A stretch of 33,639 bases of DNA from an uncultured Clostridia bacterium (GCA_947589135.1 CANPZT010000003.1:1-33639), one strand, 5' to 3'. Counted from the first letter of the stretch, positions 1 through 10,107 are shown. Notes: generated by a model from the sequence alone, not told the origin. Program-made: numbers and translations.

Positions 1-855
1 GCAGATGTTAATGTTTCTGTTAGAAAAAAAGGAGATACTAAACTTGGAACTCGTACAGAAATGAAAAATATGAATTCATTTAGAAGTATTGTAAGAGCAA
101 TTGAATATGAAGTAGATAGACAAATTGATGTAATTGAAGATGGTGGAATTATAGAACAAGAAACTCTAAGATGGGATGATGTATCAGGAAAAACTTTTTC
201 AATGAGAGATAAAGAAGATGCACAAGATTATCGTTATTTTCCAGATCCAGATTTAGTTGCAATTAAGCTTTCAGAAGAATACATCGAAAATATTAAAAAG
301 AGTTTACCTGAATTACCAGAAAGTAGAAAACAAAGATATTTAGAAGAATATAAATTATCTGAAAAAGATGCAAACTTAATTACATCTTCAAAATATTTAT
401 CTGATTTGTTTGAAGAAGCAAGCAAAGTATGTAATAATCCAAAAGCAGTTAATAACTGGATTATTTCTGATATTTCAAGAATTTTAAATGAAACAGAAAT
501 GGACCCAATAGAAATACCTTTTGATAGCAAACAACTTGGAAAATTAGTTGTTCTAATTGATAAAGGAACAATTAGTTCAAGCATTGGAAAGAAAGTCCTT
601 ACTGAACTATTTGAAAATCCTAGAGATCCAGAAGAAATTATTAAAGAAAAAGGATGGATACAAATTTCTGATGAGGGAGCAATTAAAGAAGTTGTACAAA
701 AAATATTAGAAGCAAATCCACAATCTATTGCAGATTATAAAGGTGGTAAAGATAAAGCATTAGGATTTTTAGTAGGTCAAGCTATGAAAGAAACTAAAGG
801 AAAAGCAAATCCACAAATGTTAAACAAGATGTTCTTAGAAGAGTTAAACAAATAA
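1..855 (+). CDS. gatB: Aspartyl/glutamyl-tRNA amidotransferase subunit B, 3' portion (5' end outside window)
   Basis: Frame 1 is open from base 1 (ADVNVSVRKKGDTKLGTRTEMKNMNSFR) and ends with GKANPQMLNKMFLEELNK, typical of GatB including the C-terminal YqeY-like tail. Confidence 0.95.
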   Translation, partial: ADVNVSVRKKGDTKLGTRTEMKNMNSFRSIVRAIEYEVDRQIDVIEDGGIIEQETLRWDDVSGKTFSMRDKEDAQDYRYFPDPDLVAIKLSEEYIENIKKSLPELPESRKQRYLEEYKLSEKDANLITSSKYLSDLFEEASKVCNNPKAVNNWIISDISRILNETEMDPIEIPFDSKQLGKLVVLIDKGTISSSIGKKVLTELFENPRDPEEIIKEKGWIQISDEGAIKEVVQKILEANPQSIADYKGGKDKALGFLVGQAMKETKGKANPQMLNKMFLEELNK

Positions 856-1013
856 AAAATTAGTTATCAATTATAATTATCTAATGCTACAGATATGTTA
901 TATAATAAACGAATTCAGCATTTTATAAATTTATAATTGATAACTTAATTAATGTATTTTATAAAATAACAATAACTTAAAACAATTTATTGAAATTATA
1001 TTTTATAATATTT

Positions 1014-1265
1014 TCATATAAATTGTTTTTTTATTCCTTCTACCACAAAACCACATATAATAAATTCAATGCCAAAAATCAAACTTAGTCTAAATAATGA
1101 AATTCCTATGTAATAAATAAAAGGAGACTGAAAAGCAAAGTTATATGTAAGTAAAATAAAAACGGAAACTAAACAAATAATTAAACAAAATTTCAATCCA
1201 TTATTCATTATCTTATATGTAATTTTATCAAAATTTTTATAAATTTCTATTATTTTTTTTATCAT
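1014..1265 (-). CDS. Small hypothetical membrane protein
   Basis: ORF with internal start MIKKIIEIYKNF preceded by an AGAGGTG-like RBS; two hydrophobic segments. Confidence 0.5.
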   Translation of the reverse strand: MIKKIIEIYKNFDKITYKIMNNGLKFCLIICLVSVFILLTYNFAFQSPFIYYIGISLFRLSLIFGIEFIICGFVVEGIKKQFI

Positions 1266-1432
1266 AATACACCTCTTTATAATTAATCTATACATAATAA
1301 TCGTAACATGAAAAGCAAGTAAAGACAATGGAAATAATTGCTATATGTAACAATTAAAGATTTTCTAATTTAAATGTTAATGTTTATAATGAAAAAAGTT
1401 TATAAAATAAGTAAGTAGGAAAGAAAATATAA

Positions 1433-1467
1433 AAAAGAATATTCCAATTGATTAGAATATTCTTTTT
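1433..1467. terminator. Intrinsic (possibly bidirectional) terminator downstream of rpsT
   Basis: aaaagaatattc ... gaatattctttt inverted repeat flanked by A and T tracts. Confidence 0.7.
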
Positions 1468-1503
1468 GAAATAAAAACTATGCATAATCTTTATTATATG
1501 TTC

Positions 1504-1770
1504 TTAAGCTATTGCTGAATTTAATTTTTTTGATAAATTAGATTTTTTTCTAGCTGCTGTGTTTTTAACAATAACACCTTTACTACATGCTTGATCTATT
1601 TTTTTTGTAGCTTCAGCTAATAAAACTTTAGCTTCATCAATATTTCCAGCGTTTACAGCTTCTTCAAATTTTTTAACAGCTGATTTATATCCAGATTTTA
1701 TCATATTATTTCTTAAAGTTTTTTTCTCAATTACTTTAACTCTCTTTTTTGCTGATTTGATATTTGGCAT
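1504..1770 (-). CDS. rpsT: 30S ribosomal protein S20
   Basis: [35 protein letters not shown]... is a typical S20; preceded by GAGGAGGTGC RBS. Confidence 0.95.
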   Translation of the reverse strand: MPNIKSAKKRVKVIEKKTLRNNMIKSGYKSAVKKFEEAVNAGNIDEAKVLLAEATKKIDQACSKGVIVKNTAARKKSNLSKKLNSAIA

Positions 1771-1912
1771 ATTAAGCACCTCCTCTTAGTCTATATTAAA
1801 CTATAACATATAATATTTTACCATATTTTAGAAAGTTTGGCAATAGATTATAACAAAATTATGAAAAAACGTCATTAAAAATAAAAAAAATAAAAGTTAA
1901 ATGCAATATAAA

Positions 1913-1941
1913 TTGACTTTATAAGGAAAAAATTGTATAAT
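1913..1941 (+). promoter_or_regulatory. SigmaA-type promoter for the vWA surface protein
   Basis: TTGACT, 17 bp spacer, TATAAT. Confidence 0.75.
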
Positions 1942-1975
1942 AGATATGGTTTATATTATATAATAGGGGGGTTTT

Positions 1976-3388
1976 ATGAAGAAATTTAGTAAAAAATTTA
2001 TTTTAATTGTACTACTTAATGTTATAATATTTTTCTCTAATATTGTATTTGCTAGTACATTAACAATTGAACAAAAGAAACAAGAAGCAACACCAATTAG
2101 TATAGAAGAGGGAAACTTAAGCAAAAAAATTACAAAAGTAGATCAAGAAAACAAGGAGATAACAATACAATTAAAATTAGATATTACTAAAGATAAAACA
2201 ATTAGAGATAATACTGAAATTATATTTTTAATTGATAATTCACAAAGTATGCAAACTAAGTTAGGAGAAAATATAACTAGAAAACAAAAAGTAGTTGCAT
2301 CTACAAAAGAATTAATTAAGAAAATTAATAAAAATAATCCAAATGCAAAAATGGGAATAATATCATTTGCAGTAAAAGGAGAAAGTGTACAAACATTAAC
2401 TAATAACAGCGAAGAATTGCTTAATTCATGTGAAACATTTGGTAATTTAACATGCCAAGGTGCAACTAATATGGTAGCAGGGCTTACAGCTGCAAAAAAT
2501 TCTTTTAGTGCTACTGCAAACGATAAAGTATTAATCTTATTAACAGATGGAATACCAACAGATAATAAAAATGCAGTGTCTAAAAATTTAGTTGACCCAA
2601 ATACATATATTATAACAACTCTAGTTGGATTAGAAAGTGAAAGTGAATCTGAAAAAGCTATTATAGAGTCAATATTTGGAACAGAAGAAAATCCAGTTGC
2701 TGATAAATTTTATAATATATCAGATAAAGACATTGAAACAACGATAAGTAACAATATTTATGGAAAGATATTAAATAGTTTTCAAGGGGTAGTAACAAAT
2801 ATTGAAATTAAAGATTATTTTCCAAAAGAAATTATTGATAATTTTAATATAGTTATAAGAAACAAGACAAAAGGAGAAGCAAATAGAGATGGAAATAATA
2901 TATCTTGGAAAATAGATATGTTACAAAGTGGAGAAAATGCAGTATTAGAATATGTTTTAAAATTAAAAGATGGATATGATAAAAATATTGAAAACAAAGA
3001 TTTAAATACAAATGAAAAAGTAGAATTAAATTATAATGATATGAACAGAAAAGAAAATCAAAAGCAAATGTTAGATACACCTAAAATTCTGTTAAATGTA
3101 AAACAAAGTGAAAATAAAACAACACAAGTTAAAAATAAAAATGATAATACAAATAATAATATAAATAATAATATAAACAATAATATAAACAATAATATAA
3201 ACAATAATACAGAGAACAAATTAAATACAGATAACACTGTTTTAAAAGGTTCTGATAGTACAACAGCAAATAAGATATTAGCTAATACGGGAAAAGAAAA
3301 ATCTATTATATTACTAGTATTATTAATATTAATAGTAACTGAAACATTCTTTTTTATAGCTAATAAAAAAGCAAATATTAAGAAATAA
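1976..3388 (+). CDS. vWA-domain surface protein with C-terminal sortase signal (LANTG)
   Basis: Signal peptide; DNTEIIFLIDNSQSM MIDAS-like motif; Asn-rich linker; LANTGKEKS followed by a hydrophobic segment and KKANIKK tail. Confidence 0.85.
   Translation: MKKFSKKFILIVLLNVIIFFSNIVFASTLTIEQKKQEATPISIEEGNLSKKITKVDQENKEITIQLKLDITKDKTIRDNTEIIFLIDNSQSMQTKLGENITRKQKVVASTKELIKKINKNNPNAKMGIISFAVKGESVQTLTNNSEELLNSCETFGNLTCQGATNMVAGLTAAKNSFSATANDKVLILLTDGIPTDNKNAVSKNLVDPNTYIITTLVGLESESESEKAIIESIFGTEENPVADKFYNISDKDIETTISNNIYGKILNSFQGVVTNIEIKDYFPKEIIDNFNIVIRNKTKGEANRDGNNISWKIDMLQSGENAVLEYVLKLKDGYDKNIENKDLNTNEKVELNYNDMNRKENQKQMLDTPKILLNVKQSENKTTQVKNKNDNTNNNINNNINNNINNNINNNTENKLNTDNTVLKGSDSTTANKILANTGKEKSIILLVLLILIVTETFFFIANKKANIKK
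3149..3210 (+). repeat. 12-bp-type tandem repeat encoding (NNNI)n linker
   Basis: Repeated aataatataaac units encoding NNNINNNINNNINNN. Confidence 0.8.
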
Positions 3389-3420
3389 GAAAATAAGAAT
3401 AAAAAACGGAGGAAAAAGTT

Positions 3421-3868
3421 ATGATAGCAATTGGAAGCGATCATGGAGGATATAAATTAAAAGAAGAAATAAAAAGATATTTTAACGAAATAGATATAGA
3501 ATATAAAGATTTTGGAACAGATAGTGAAGAAAGAACAGATTACCCAATATATGCTAGGAAAGTAGCTGAATCAATACAAAAACGGAGAATGCAAATGTGG
3601 AATACTCGTATGTAGATCTGGATTTGGAATGACAATAGCAGCAAATAAATTTAAAGGAATAAGAGCAGCCTCAATTATGGATGAAGAATCAGCAAAATTT
3701 GCAAAATCTGATGATAATATTAATGTAATAACTTTAGGAGGAGATTACTTAGATATAAATAAAGCAATTTGTATTATAAGAAATTGGATATCATCAGAAT
3801 TTAAAGGCGGAAGATATCAAGAAAGACTAAAAATGATTGAAGAAATAGAAAATGAAAACATGAAATAG
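3421..3868 (+). CDS. rpiB: Ribose-5-phosphate isomerase B / LacAB family, split by a +1 frame change at an in-frame CGG (3583-3585)
   Basis: MIAIGSDHGGYKLKEEIKRYF...VAESIQ in frame 1, continuing as GECKCGILVCRSGFGMTIAANKFKGIRA in the +1 frame; both halves are RpiB-like and together form one full-length protein. Confidence 0.9.
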
Positions 3869-3880
3869 GAGGCACATTAT

Positions 3881-5074
3881 ATGTGGGGAGATGTAGCAAT
3901 CGCATTTTTGTTAGCATTTATTGTAACAATTATGGCAACACCATATACAATAAAAATAGCAAAAAAAATAGGAGCTGTAGATATTCCAAAAGATAAGAGA
4001 AGAATGCATAAAAAGGAAATGCCAAAATTTGGAGGTCCAGCAGTAATTTTAGGTTTTTTGATATCTACAATATATTTATTAATTGTAATGAGTATGGAAG
4101 GTACAATAAATTTATTAGGAATTATTGTTATGTCCATAATATGTATAATTGATGATATTAAAACAATAAAACCTATAACAAAATTACTTGGACAAATTCT
4201 TGCAGCGGTTATAGCAGTAAGCTTTGGAATTAGAATTGATGCTGTAACAATCCCATTTTTAAATGTACCAGAAATGAATGAAATTATATCTATTATCTTA
4301 ACAATAGGATGGATAGTAGGTGTTACTAATGCTATTAACCTAATAGATGGATTAGATGGGCTATCATCTGGAATATCTGTTATATCTGCAATATCATTAT
4401 TAATTATATTTGTTTTGAATGGTTCACCATTAATATCAATTATTTTAGTAACTGCATTAGCAGGAGCGCTAGTAGGATTTTTACCTTTTAACTTTGCACC
4501 AGCAAAAACATTTATTGGAGATACAGGTTCAAACTTTTTAGGATTTTCTTTATCAATTATTGCTATTCTAGGAATGGCAAAAACATATACTGCAGCAGTT
4601 ATTGTATTACCACTAATTGTACTAGGATTACCAATATTTGATACAATATGGGCAATTGTTAGAAGACTTATAAAAGGTAAATCAATCAAAGCAATATTTA
4701 AAGCAGATAAAGGACATCTACATCATAAAATAGTTGCTAGAGGATTTAGTCAAAAGCAAGCTGTATTAATATTATATGGAATTAGTGCTACATTTGGAAT
4801 TTTTGCTGTTATACTATTAGATAGTGGAATATGGAAAGCTTTATCATTCTTATTAATGGTAATTGTAGCATTAGGATTAGGATATAAAAATTTTCAAGGA
4901 GAAAAATCAGATACTCAAATGTATGAATGTATTGAATGCAAATATATTTATAATCCCAAATATGGAAACGAAAAAGCAGGAATTAATCCGGGCACATCAT
5001 TTGAAGATTTACCAGATAATTGGGTATGCCCAGTATGTGGAGAAGGAAAAGATATGTTTGAAATACATCAATAA
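3881..5074 (+). CDS. WecA/TagO/MraY-family undecaprenyl-phosphate sugar-1-phosphate transferase with C-terminal rubredoxin domain
   Basis: Multi-TM protein with [22 protein letters not shown] and HLHHKI motifs; C-terminal [48 protein letters not shown] is a complete rubredoxin with two CxxC pairs. Confidence 0.93.
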   Translation: MWGDVAIAFLLAFIVTIMATPYTIKIAKKIGAVDIPKDKRRMHKKEMPKFGGPAVILGFLISTIYLLIVMSMEGTINLLGIIVMSIICIIDDIKTIKPITKLLGQILAAVIAVSFGIRIDAVTIPFLNVPEMNEIISIILTIGWIVGVTNAINLIDGLDGLSSGISVISAISLLIIFVLNGSPLISIILVTALAGALVGFLPFNFAPAKTFIGDTGSNFLGFSLSIIAILGMAKTYTAAVIVLPLIVLGLPIFDTIWAIVRRLIKGKSIKAIFKADKGHLHHKIVARGFSQKQAVLILYGISATFGIFAVILLDSGIWKALSFLLMVIVALGLGYKNFQGEKSDTQMYECIECKYIYNPKYGNEKAGINPGTSFEDLPDNWVCPVCGEGKDMFEIHQ

Positions 5075-5080
5075 TCAGGT

Positions 5081-5115
5081 GACCAAGGGAAAAAAGAAAC
5101 CTTGGTCATTTTCTT
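5081..5115 (+). terminator. Intrinsic terminator
   Basis: gaccaagg ... ccttggtc stem followed by a T-rich stretch. Confidence 0.75.
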
Positions 5116-5246
5116 ATTAAAATAGTGTCAAAAGGAATAGCTTCATCTGACACTATTTAAAACATTTGGATAGTTAACTTTTGTTCACAATATAGACATA
5201 ATTATAATTTATAATATATAATAAACTTATATAAGGAGAGATAAGA

Positions 5247-5924
5247 ATGATAAATAATTGTATATTAATTGTTGATGATGAACAAAGAATGAGAAAATTA
5301 ATAAGAGATTTCCTAACAGTAAAAGGATATGATATTTTAGAAGCGCAAGATGGGGAAGAAGCATTGAAGATATATGAAAAAAATAAAAATAAAATTAATT
5401 TGATATTATTAGATGTAATGATGCCAAAATTGGATGGATGGTCTGTGTTAAGACAAATAAGACAAGAATCTAAAGTTCCTATTATAATGTTAACTGCAAG
5501 AGGAGAAGAACAAGATGAACTATTTGGATTTGAGCTAGGAGTAGATGAGTATATTTCAAAGCCTTTTAGTCCTAAAATATTAGTTGCTAGAGTGCAAGCA
5601 ATTCTTAAAAGAACAAATCAAGATATACAAAATAAAAAAGAATATGGCGGAATTAAAATAGACAAAGAAGGAAGAACAGTATCAGTTGATGATAAGCAAA
5701 TAGAATTAAGTTTAAGAGAATATGAATTGCTTACATATTTAGTTGATAATGAGAATATTGCATTATCAAGAGATAAAATCTTAAGTAATGTGTGGAATTA
5801 TGATTATTATGGAGATTCAAGAACAATAGATAGTCATATAAAAAAGATAAGACATAAATTAGGAAAAAAAGGAAAATATATAAAAACAATTAGAGGTGTA
5901 GGATATAAATTTGAAACAAAATAG
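5247..5924 (+). CDS. OmpR/PhoB-family response regulator
   Basis: Receiver domain (VDDEQRMRKLI, LLDVMMPKLDGW, KPFSPKIL) and winged-helix C-terminus (RTIDSHIKKIRHKLG...IRGVGYKFE). Confidence 0.95.
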   Translation: MINNCILIVDDEQRMRKLIRDFLTVKGYDILEAQDGEEALKIYEKNKNKINLILLDVMMPKLDGWSVLRQIRQESKVPIIMLTARGEEQDELFGFELGVDEYISKPFSPKILVARVQAILKRTNQDIQNKKEYGGIKIDKEGRTVSVDDKQIELSLREYELLTYLVDNENIALSRDKILSNVWNYDYYGDSRTIDSHIKKIRHKLGKKGKYIKTIRGVGYKFETK

Positions 5925-6023
5925 AAAGATTACATATACACATAAGTGTTTATAGTGATAATAGGTTTATAGGTAAATCCTTTATTAAAAATCTAAATAT
6001 ATTGTATAAGGAATAACATTGAG

Positions 6024-7520
6024 ATGAACAAGATAAAAAATGCATTTAAATCAGTAAGAATCAAATTATTTTTAACATTATCATTAGTAATATTATTAAT
6101 TATTACATTTTTAATTCTTGTAAATATTTTTGTATTTGGACAATTTTATTTATATAGCAAAACAAAATCATTGAAAGCAGTTTATGAAACAATAAATAAT
6201 TATTATAACGATTCACAAAGTGTTGATATAGAAATGGAATTAGAAAGAATAGCAATTAAAAATAATTTTGATATTTTAATAAAAAATGACCAAAATGTAA
6301 ATATATATACCTCTAATAAAGATTTCTTTTCAACGCTAGGACAAATGAATGAAATGTCTAGTAGATTTGATAATATAGGGGAAATTATAGAAGAAAATAA
6401 TAAATTTACTATAAAAAGAATGAAAGACAACAAAAATGGAATTAGTTATATTTTATTGTCAGCTACTATGGATAATGGTTATTTATTATACATTAGAATA
6501 CCAATTAACTCAATTCAAGAAAGCGTAAAAATATCAAATAACTTTTTGTACTTAATGGCAGGATTTGCAATTCTTATAGCAGCAGTTATTGTATCTTATG
6601 TAACAAGAAAATTTACGGATCCAATTTTAGAACTAAATGATATAGCCAAAAAAATGGCTAATTTAGATTTTAGCCATAGATATCAACTTACAGATGCAGA
6701 TGATGAAATAAATAATCTAGGAAAAAGCATTAATGCTATGTCAGAAAAATTAGAAAAGACAATTAAACAACTAAGAAATACAAACACAGAATTAGAGAAA
6801 GATATAGAAGAAAAGTCAAAATTAGATGAAATGAGAAAAAGTTTTATTTCTGATGTATCTCATGAATTAAAAACACCAATAGCACTAATACAAGGATATA
6901 GCGAAGGTTTATTAGAAAATGTTAATTCAGATGAAGAAAGTAGAAGGTTCTATGCAGAAGTAATCTTAGATGAAACAAATAAAATGGATAGATTAGTAAA
7001 ACAACTTTTAGAATTAATGAAATTAGAGTATGGAAAAAGGGAATTTAATGATACGAAATTTAATATTGTTGAATTAGAAAAAGAAGTAGTAAGAAAATCG
7101 AAAGTAATGTTAGAAGAAAAACAAATAGAAATTAAATTTGAAACAGAAGATGAAATCAATGTCTTGGCAGATGACTTTTATATAGAGCAAGTTATTAGTA
7201 ATTATATTACTAATGCAATTAAAAATACACAAGAAATTGATAGCCAAAAATATATTAAAATACAAAATGATATCAATATTGAAGAAAATAAAGTACGCAT
7301 CAAAGTATTTAATACAGGTAATAACATTAAAGAAGAAAACTTAGATAGAATATGGAAAAGATTTTATAAGGTAGATGAATCTAGAAATAGAAATTCAGGA
7401 GGAAGCGGTATAGGTTTATCTTTTGTAAGAGCTGTTATGAATAATTATAACAATGAGTATGGTGTAATTAATAAAGAGAATGGTGTGGAATTTTATTTTG
7501 AATTGCCAACGATTGAGTAA
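6024..7520 (+). CDS. Sensor histidine kinase with HAMP domain
   Basis: Two TM segments, HAMP-like region, SFISDVSHELKTPIALIQGYSEGL (H box), and GGSGIGLSFV (G box). Confidence 0.95.
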   Translation: MNKIKNAFKSVRIKLFLTLSLVILLIITFLILVNIFVFGQFYLYSKTKSLKAVYETINNYYNDSQSVDIEMELERIAIKNNFDILIKNDQNVNIYTSNKDFFSTLGQMNEMSSRFDNIGEIIEENNKFTIKRMKDNKNGISYILLSATMDNGYLLYIRIPINSIQESVKISNNFLYLMAGFAILIAAVIVSYVTRKFTDPILELNDIAKKMANLDFSHRYQLTDADDEINNLGKSINAMSEKLEKTIKQLRNTNTELEKDIEEKSKLDEMRKSFISDVSHELKTPIALIQGYSEGLLENVNSDEESRRFYAEVILDETNKMDRLVKQLLELMKLEYGKREFNDTKFNIVELEKEVVRKSKVMLEEKQIEIKFETEDEINVLADDFYIEQVISNYITNAIKNTQEIDSQKYIKIQNDINIEENKVRIKVFNTGNNIKEENLDRIWKRFYKVDESRNRNSGGSGIGLSFVRAVMNNYNNEYGVINKENGVEFYFELPTIE

Positions 7521-7530
7521 AGGGCTCAAA

Positions 7531-7660
7531 GTTGCCAAGGGTTCCGGGGTTGTCAATGGTTCCGGGTTTAAATGGCAATTTCTATTGCCATTTAAACCCG
7601 GAACCATTGACAACCCCGGAACCCTTGACAACCCTTGGAAACCCCGAATTCTTGACAGCC
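7531..7660. repeat. GC-rich long-palindrome repeat, copy 1
   Basis: Perfect 41-bp inverted repeat (7539-7579 / 7584-7624) around the loop ttct, extended with one mismatch to about 49 bp; related to copy 2 at 13342-13470. Confidence 0.9.
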
Positions 7661-7845
7661 TATTTTAAAGTTTGTCGAATTTTGCGATGAAAAATGCTTT
7701 ACAAATGGAAAAAAATGTATTATTATAATAAAAGAAATTGATTTCAATTATTAAAAATTTTATTCTTTTTTATTTTTTCGAAAAAATATAGTCTTATTTA
7801 TCCCATAAATAATAAGAACAATATATAAAAGGAGATGATATATGT

Positions 7846-8484
7846 ATATATAAATATAAATTTAGATTTAGTGCAATCTATATAAATATTGTTAGTCTTT
7901 TTATATCAATTTGTATTTTTTTTCTAATTAACCAAATTCATTCAAATTTAGATTTATTCACACATAAAGCATCATTAAAAGCAGGATTTTCAATAAGTAA
8001 TCAAAATACAGAAACAACCCCAAAAAATAATTTAAATCAAAACAATTTAAATCAAAATATTTTAAATCAAGATTTAACGCAAGTGAAAAATGCAGAAGAA
8101 AATAAAACTAACTGGTATATAGAAATACCAAGTATAAACTTAAAAGCAGAAATTGCTGAAGGAACAACAAAAGAAGTAATGGACAAATATATAGGACATT
8201 TTGAAGAAACACAAAAAACGTATGGTAATGTTGGGCTAGCAGCACATAATAGAGGTTATGAAAAAAATTATTTTGCAGATCTAAAAAAACTGAAAGAAGG
8301 AGATAAGATTATTTATCGATATGAAAACTTTATAAAAGAATATAGTGTTACAAAACATTATATTATCAAAGATACAGATTGGACTAATTTAGAAAATACA
8401 AAAGAAAATAGAATTACATTAATAACATGTGTAGAAAATCAAAAAGAATACAGAAGATGCATTCAAGGAGAAGAGGACAAATGA
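7846..8484 (+). CDS. Sortase, class D-like; start codon out of frame in this sequence
   Basis: IEIPSINLKAEI, AAHNRG (catalytic His), ITLITC (catalytic Cys), EYRRC (Arg). The frame is open upstream through a TM segment to about 7846, but no in-frame ATG/GTG/TTG precedes the internal GTG at 8083. Confidence 0.85.
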   Translation: MYKYKFRFSAIYINIVSLFISICIFFLINQIHSNLDLFTHKASLKAGFSISNQNTETTPKNNLNQNNLNQNILNQDLTQVKNAEENKTNWYIEIPSINLKAEIAEGTTKEVMDKYIGHFEETQKTYGNVGLAAHNRGYEKNYFADLKKLKEGDKIIYRYENFIKEYSVTKHYIIKDTDWTNLENTKENRITLITCVENQKEYRRCIQGEEDK

Positions 8485-8565
8485 GAATATAAGGATAGCA
8501 AATATCAATAAAATAAGTAATAGAAAACAAATAAAAATTTACATATAAAAGAAGGGAGAAACAAT

Positions 8566-9891
8566 TTGAAAAAAAATATTTTAAAGAAAGTTCTATTAGT
8601 ATTTTTAATATTATTATTTAATACAATAAGTTTTTTAAATTCTGTTAATGCTAGTGATATTAATAGTGCATATATACATTCCATAGGTGATTGTGGAGAA
8701 TTATTAACATATAAAGGTGTAGTAGTAAAAGCAAATTATGTTGAATATATAAAAGACGGAGAACATTATCCAGCTTATTGTATGGATAAAACAAAAGTAG
8801 GTGCTGATACTAATGGATACACTGTTTCTGTTCAAGACTCAATTAAAGATGTAGGGTTATGGAGAATGGTCATTAATGGATATCCATATAAATCTATTCA
8901 AGAATTGGGAGTAGCAAACAAGGAAGAAGCATTTACAGCAACAAAACAAGCCATTTATTGTTACATTCATGGTAATAAATTATCTGATTATGCTGCAATT
9001 GGAGTAGCAGGTCAAAGAACTTTAAATGCAATGAGTAAAATAATTAGTAATGCACAAAATTCAACAGAAACTAAAATTTCTAGCACAATAAAAATTAATA
9101 AAAACTTTACAGAGTGGAAACAAGATACTATAGAAAAAAATTATTTATCAAAAACATATGAAGTAACAGCAGGAGCCAACATTAAAAATTATAAAATCAC
9201 TTTAACAAAAGAAAATGGAGAAGATTTAGGAGGAATAAAACTAACAGATGAAAAAAATAAAGAAAAAACAGAATTTAGTCCAAATGAGAAATTCAAAATT
9301 TTAGTTCCACTTAAAAACATGAAAGAAGCAGGAAAAATTGCATTAAAAGTAGAAACAAAGATTGAAACAAAACCAATATTATATGGAACAGCTCCTAATG
9401 GTGGGCTACAAGATTATGCATTAACATGTGCAGCATATGAAGATGGTACAGGAAATGTTAAAGATGAATATTTTAAAAATGAAACAAAAATTACAATAAT
9501 TAAACAAGATGAAAAAACAAAAGATAAGTTAGAAGGTGTTGAATTTGAACTTCTAGATGAAAATAAAAATATAGCATATCAAGGATTAAAAACAAATAAA
9601 GAAGGAAAAATAGAAATAAATAATATTGTACCAGGAACGTATTATTTAAAAGAAACTAATCCAACAGATGGATATTTAGGCTATGATGAACTTATAAAAA
9701 TAGATATATCATTAAACCAACAAGTAACAATTACAGTTAATAATAATAAAGAAGACAGACCAATTATCGAAACATCTAAAAAAGAATTAGAAGTAACACA
9801 AGATGTTGTAAATCCGAATAAAGAAAAAGAAACAAAAATTGAAAAAGAAAGTATAACACAAACAAAAAAATTACCAGTTACAGGAATGTAA
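8566..9891 (+). CDS. Thioester-domain (TQXA) and Cna-B/SpaA-like surface protein ending in LPVTGM
   Basis: Signal peptide; HYPAYCMDKTK cysteine and TATKQAIYCY (TQxA-like) motif; VEFELLDENKN...TYYLKETNPTDGY Cna-B-like domain; C-terminus LPVTGM. TTG start with GGGAG RBS. Confidence 0.85.
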   Translation: MKKNILKKVLLVFLILLFNTISFLNSVNASDINSAYIHSIGDCGELLTYKGVVVKANYVEYIKDGEHYPAYCMDKTKVGADTNGYTVSVQDSIKDVGLWRMVINGYPYKSIQELGVANKEEAFTATKQAIYCYIHGNKLSDYAAIGVAGQRTLNAMSKIISNAQNSTETKISSTIKINKNFTEWKQDTIEKNYLSKTYEVTAGANIKNYKITLTKENGEDLGGIKLTDEKNKEKTEFSPNEKFKILVPLKNMKEAGKIALKVETKIETKPILYGTAPNGGLQDYALTCAAYEDGTGNVKDEYFKNETKITIIKQDEKTKDKLEGVEFELLDENKNIAYQGLKTNKEGKIEINNIVPGTYYLKETNPTDGYLGYDELIKIDISLNQQVTITVNNNKEDRPIIETSKKELEVTQDVVNPNKEKETKIEKESITQTKKLPVTGM

Positions 9892-9903
9892 AATATATAA
9901 ATA

Positions 9904-9947
9904 AAACTCTCTCACACATATCATTGTTATGTGTAAGAGAGTTTTTT
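9904..9947 (+). terminator. Intrinsic terminator
   Basis: aactctctcacacat ... atgtgtaagagagtt followed by T tract. Confidence 0.85.
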
Positions 9948-10107
9948 GCAATATTAATTACTAATTTTTGTTGGTAAATGTTATGGGTTAATCATTTCTG
10001 ATAAGAAATTTATTTAATAATAATTATTATGTATTTATATAATAATCAAAATAATTTTTTAATATTGTAAAAAATACACCCTTTTTAATACAAATTTATA
10101 AAATTAA

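Noticed and set aside
3877-4689. 270-aa minus-strand ORF opposite the WecA-rubredoxin gene
   Set aside because: Antisense shadow of a clear conserved membrane protein; isoleucine-rich composition expected from the complementary frame.
7416-7668. ORFs running through the palindromic repeat (7416..7631 minus and 7480..7668 plus)
   Set aside because: They read through the inverted repeat and the 3' end of the kinase; no RBS or family resemblance.
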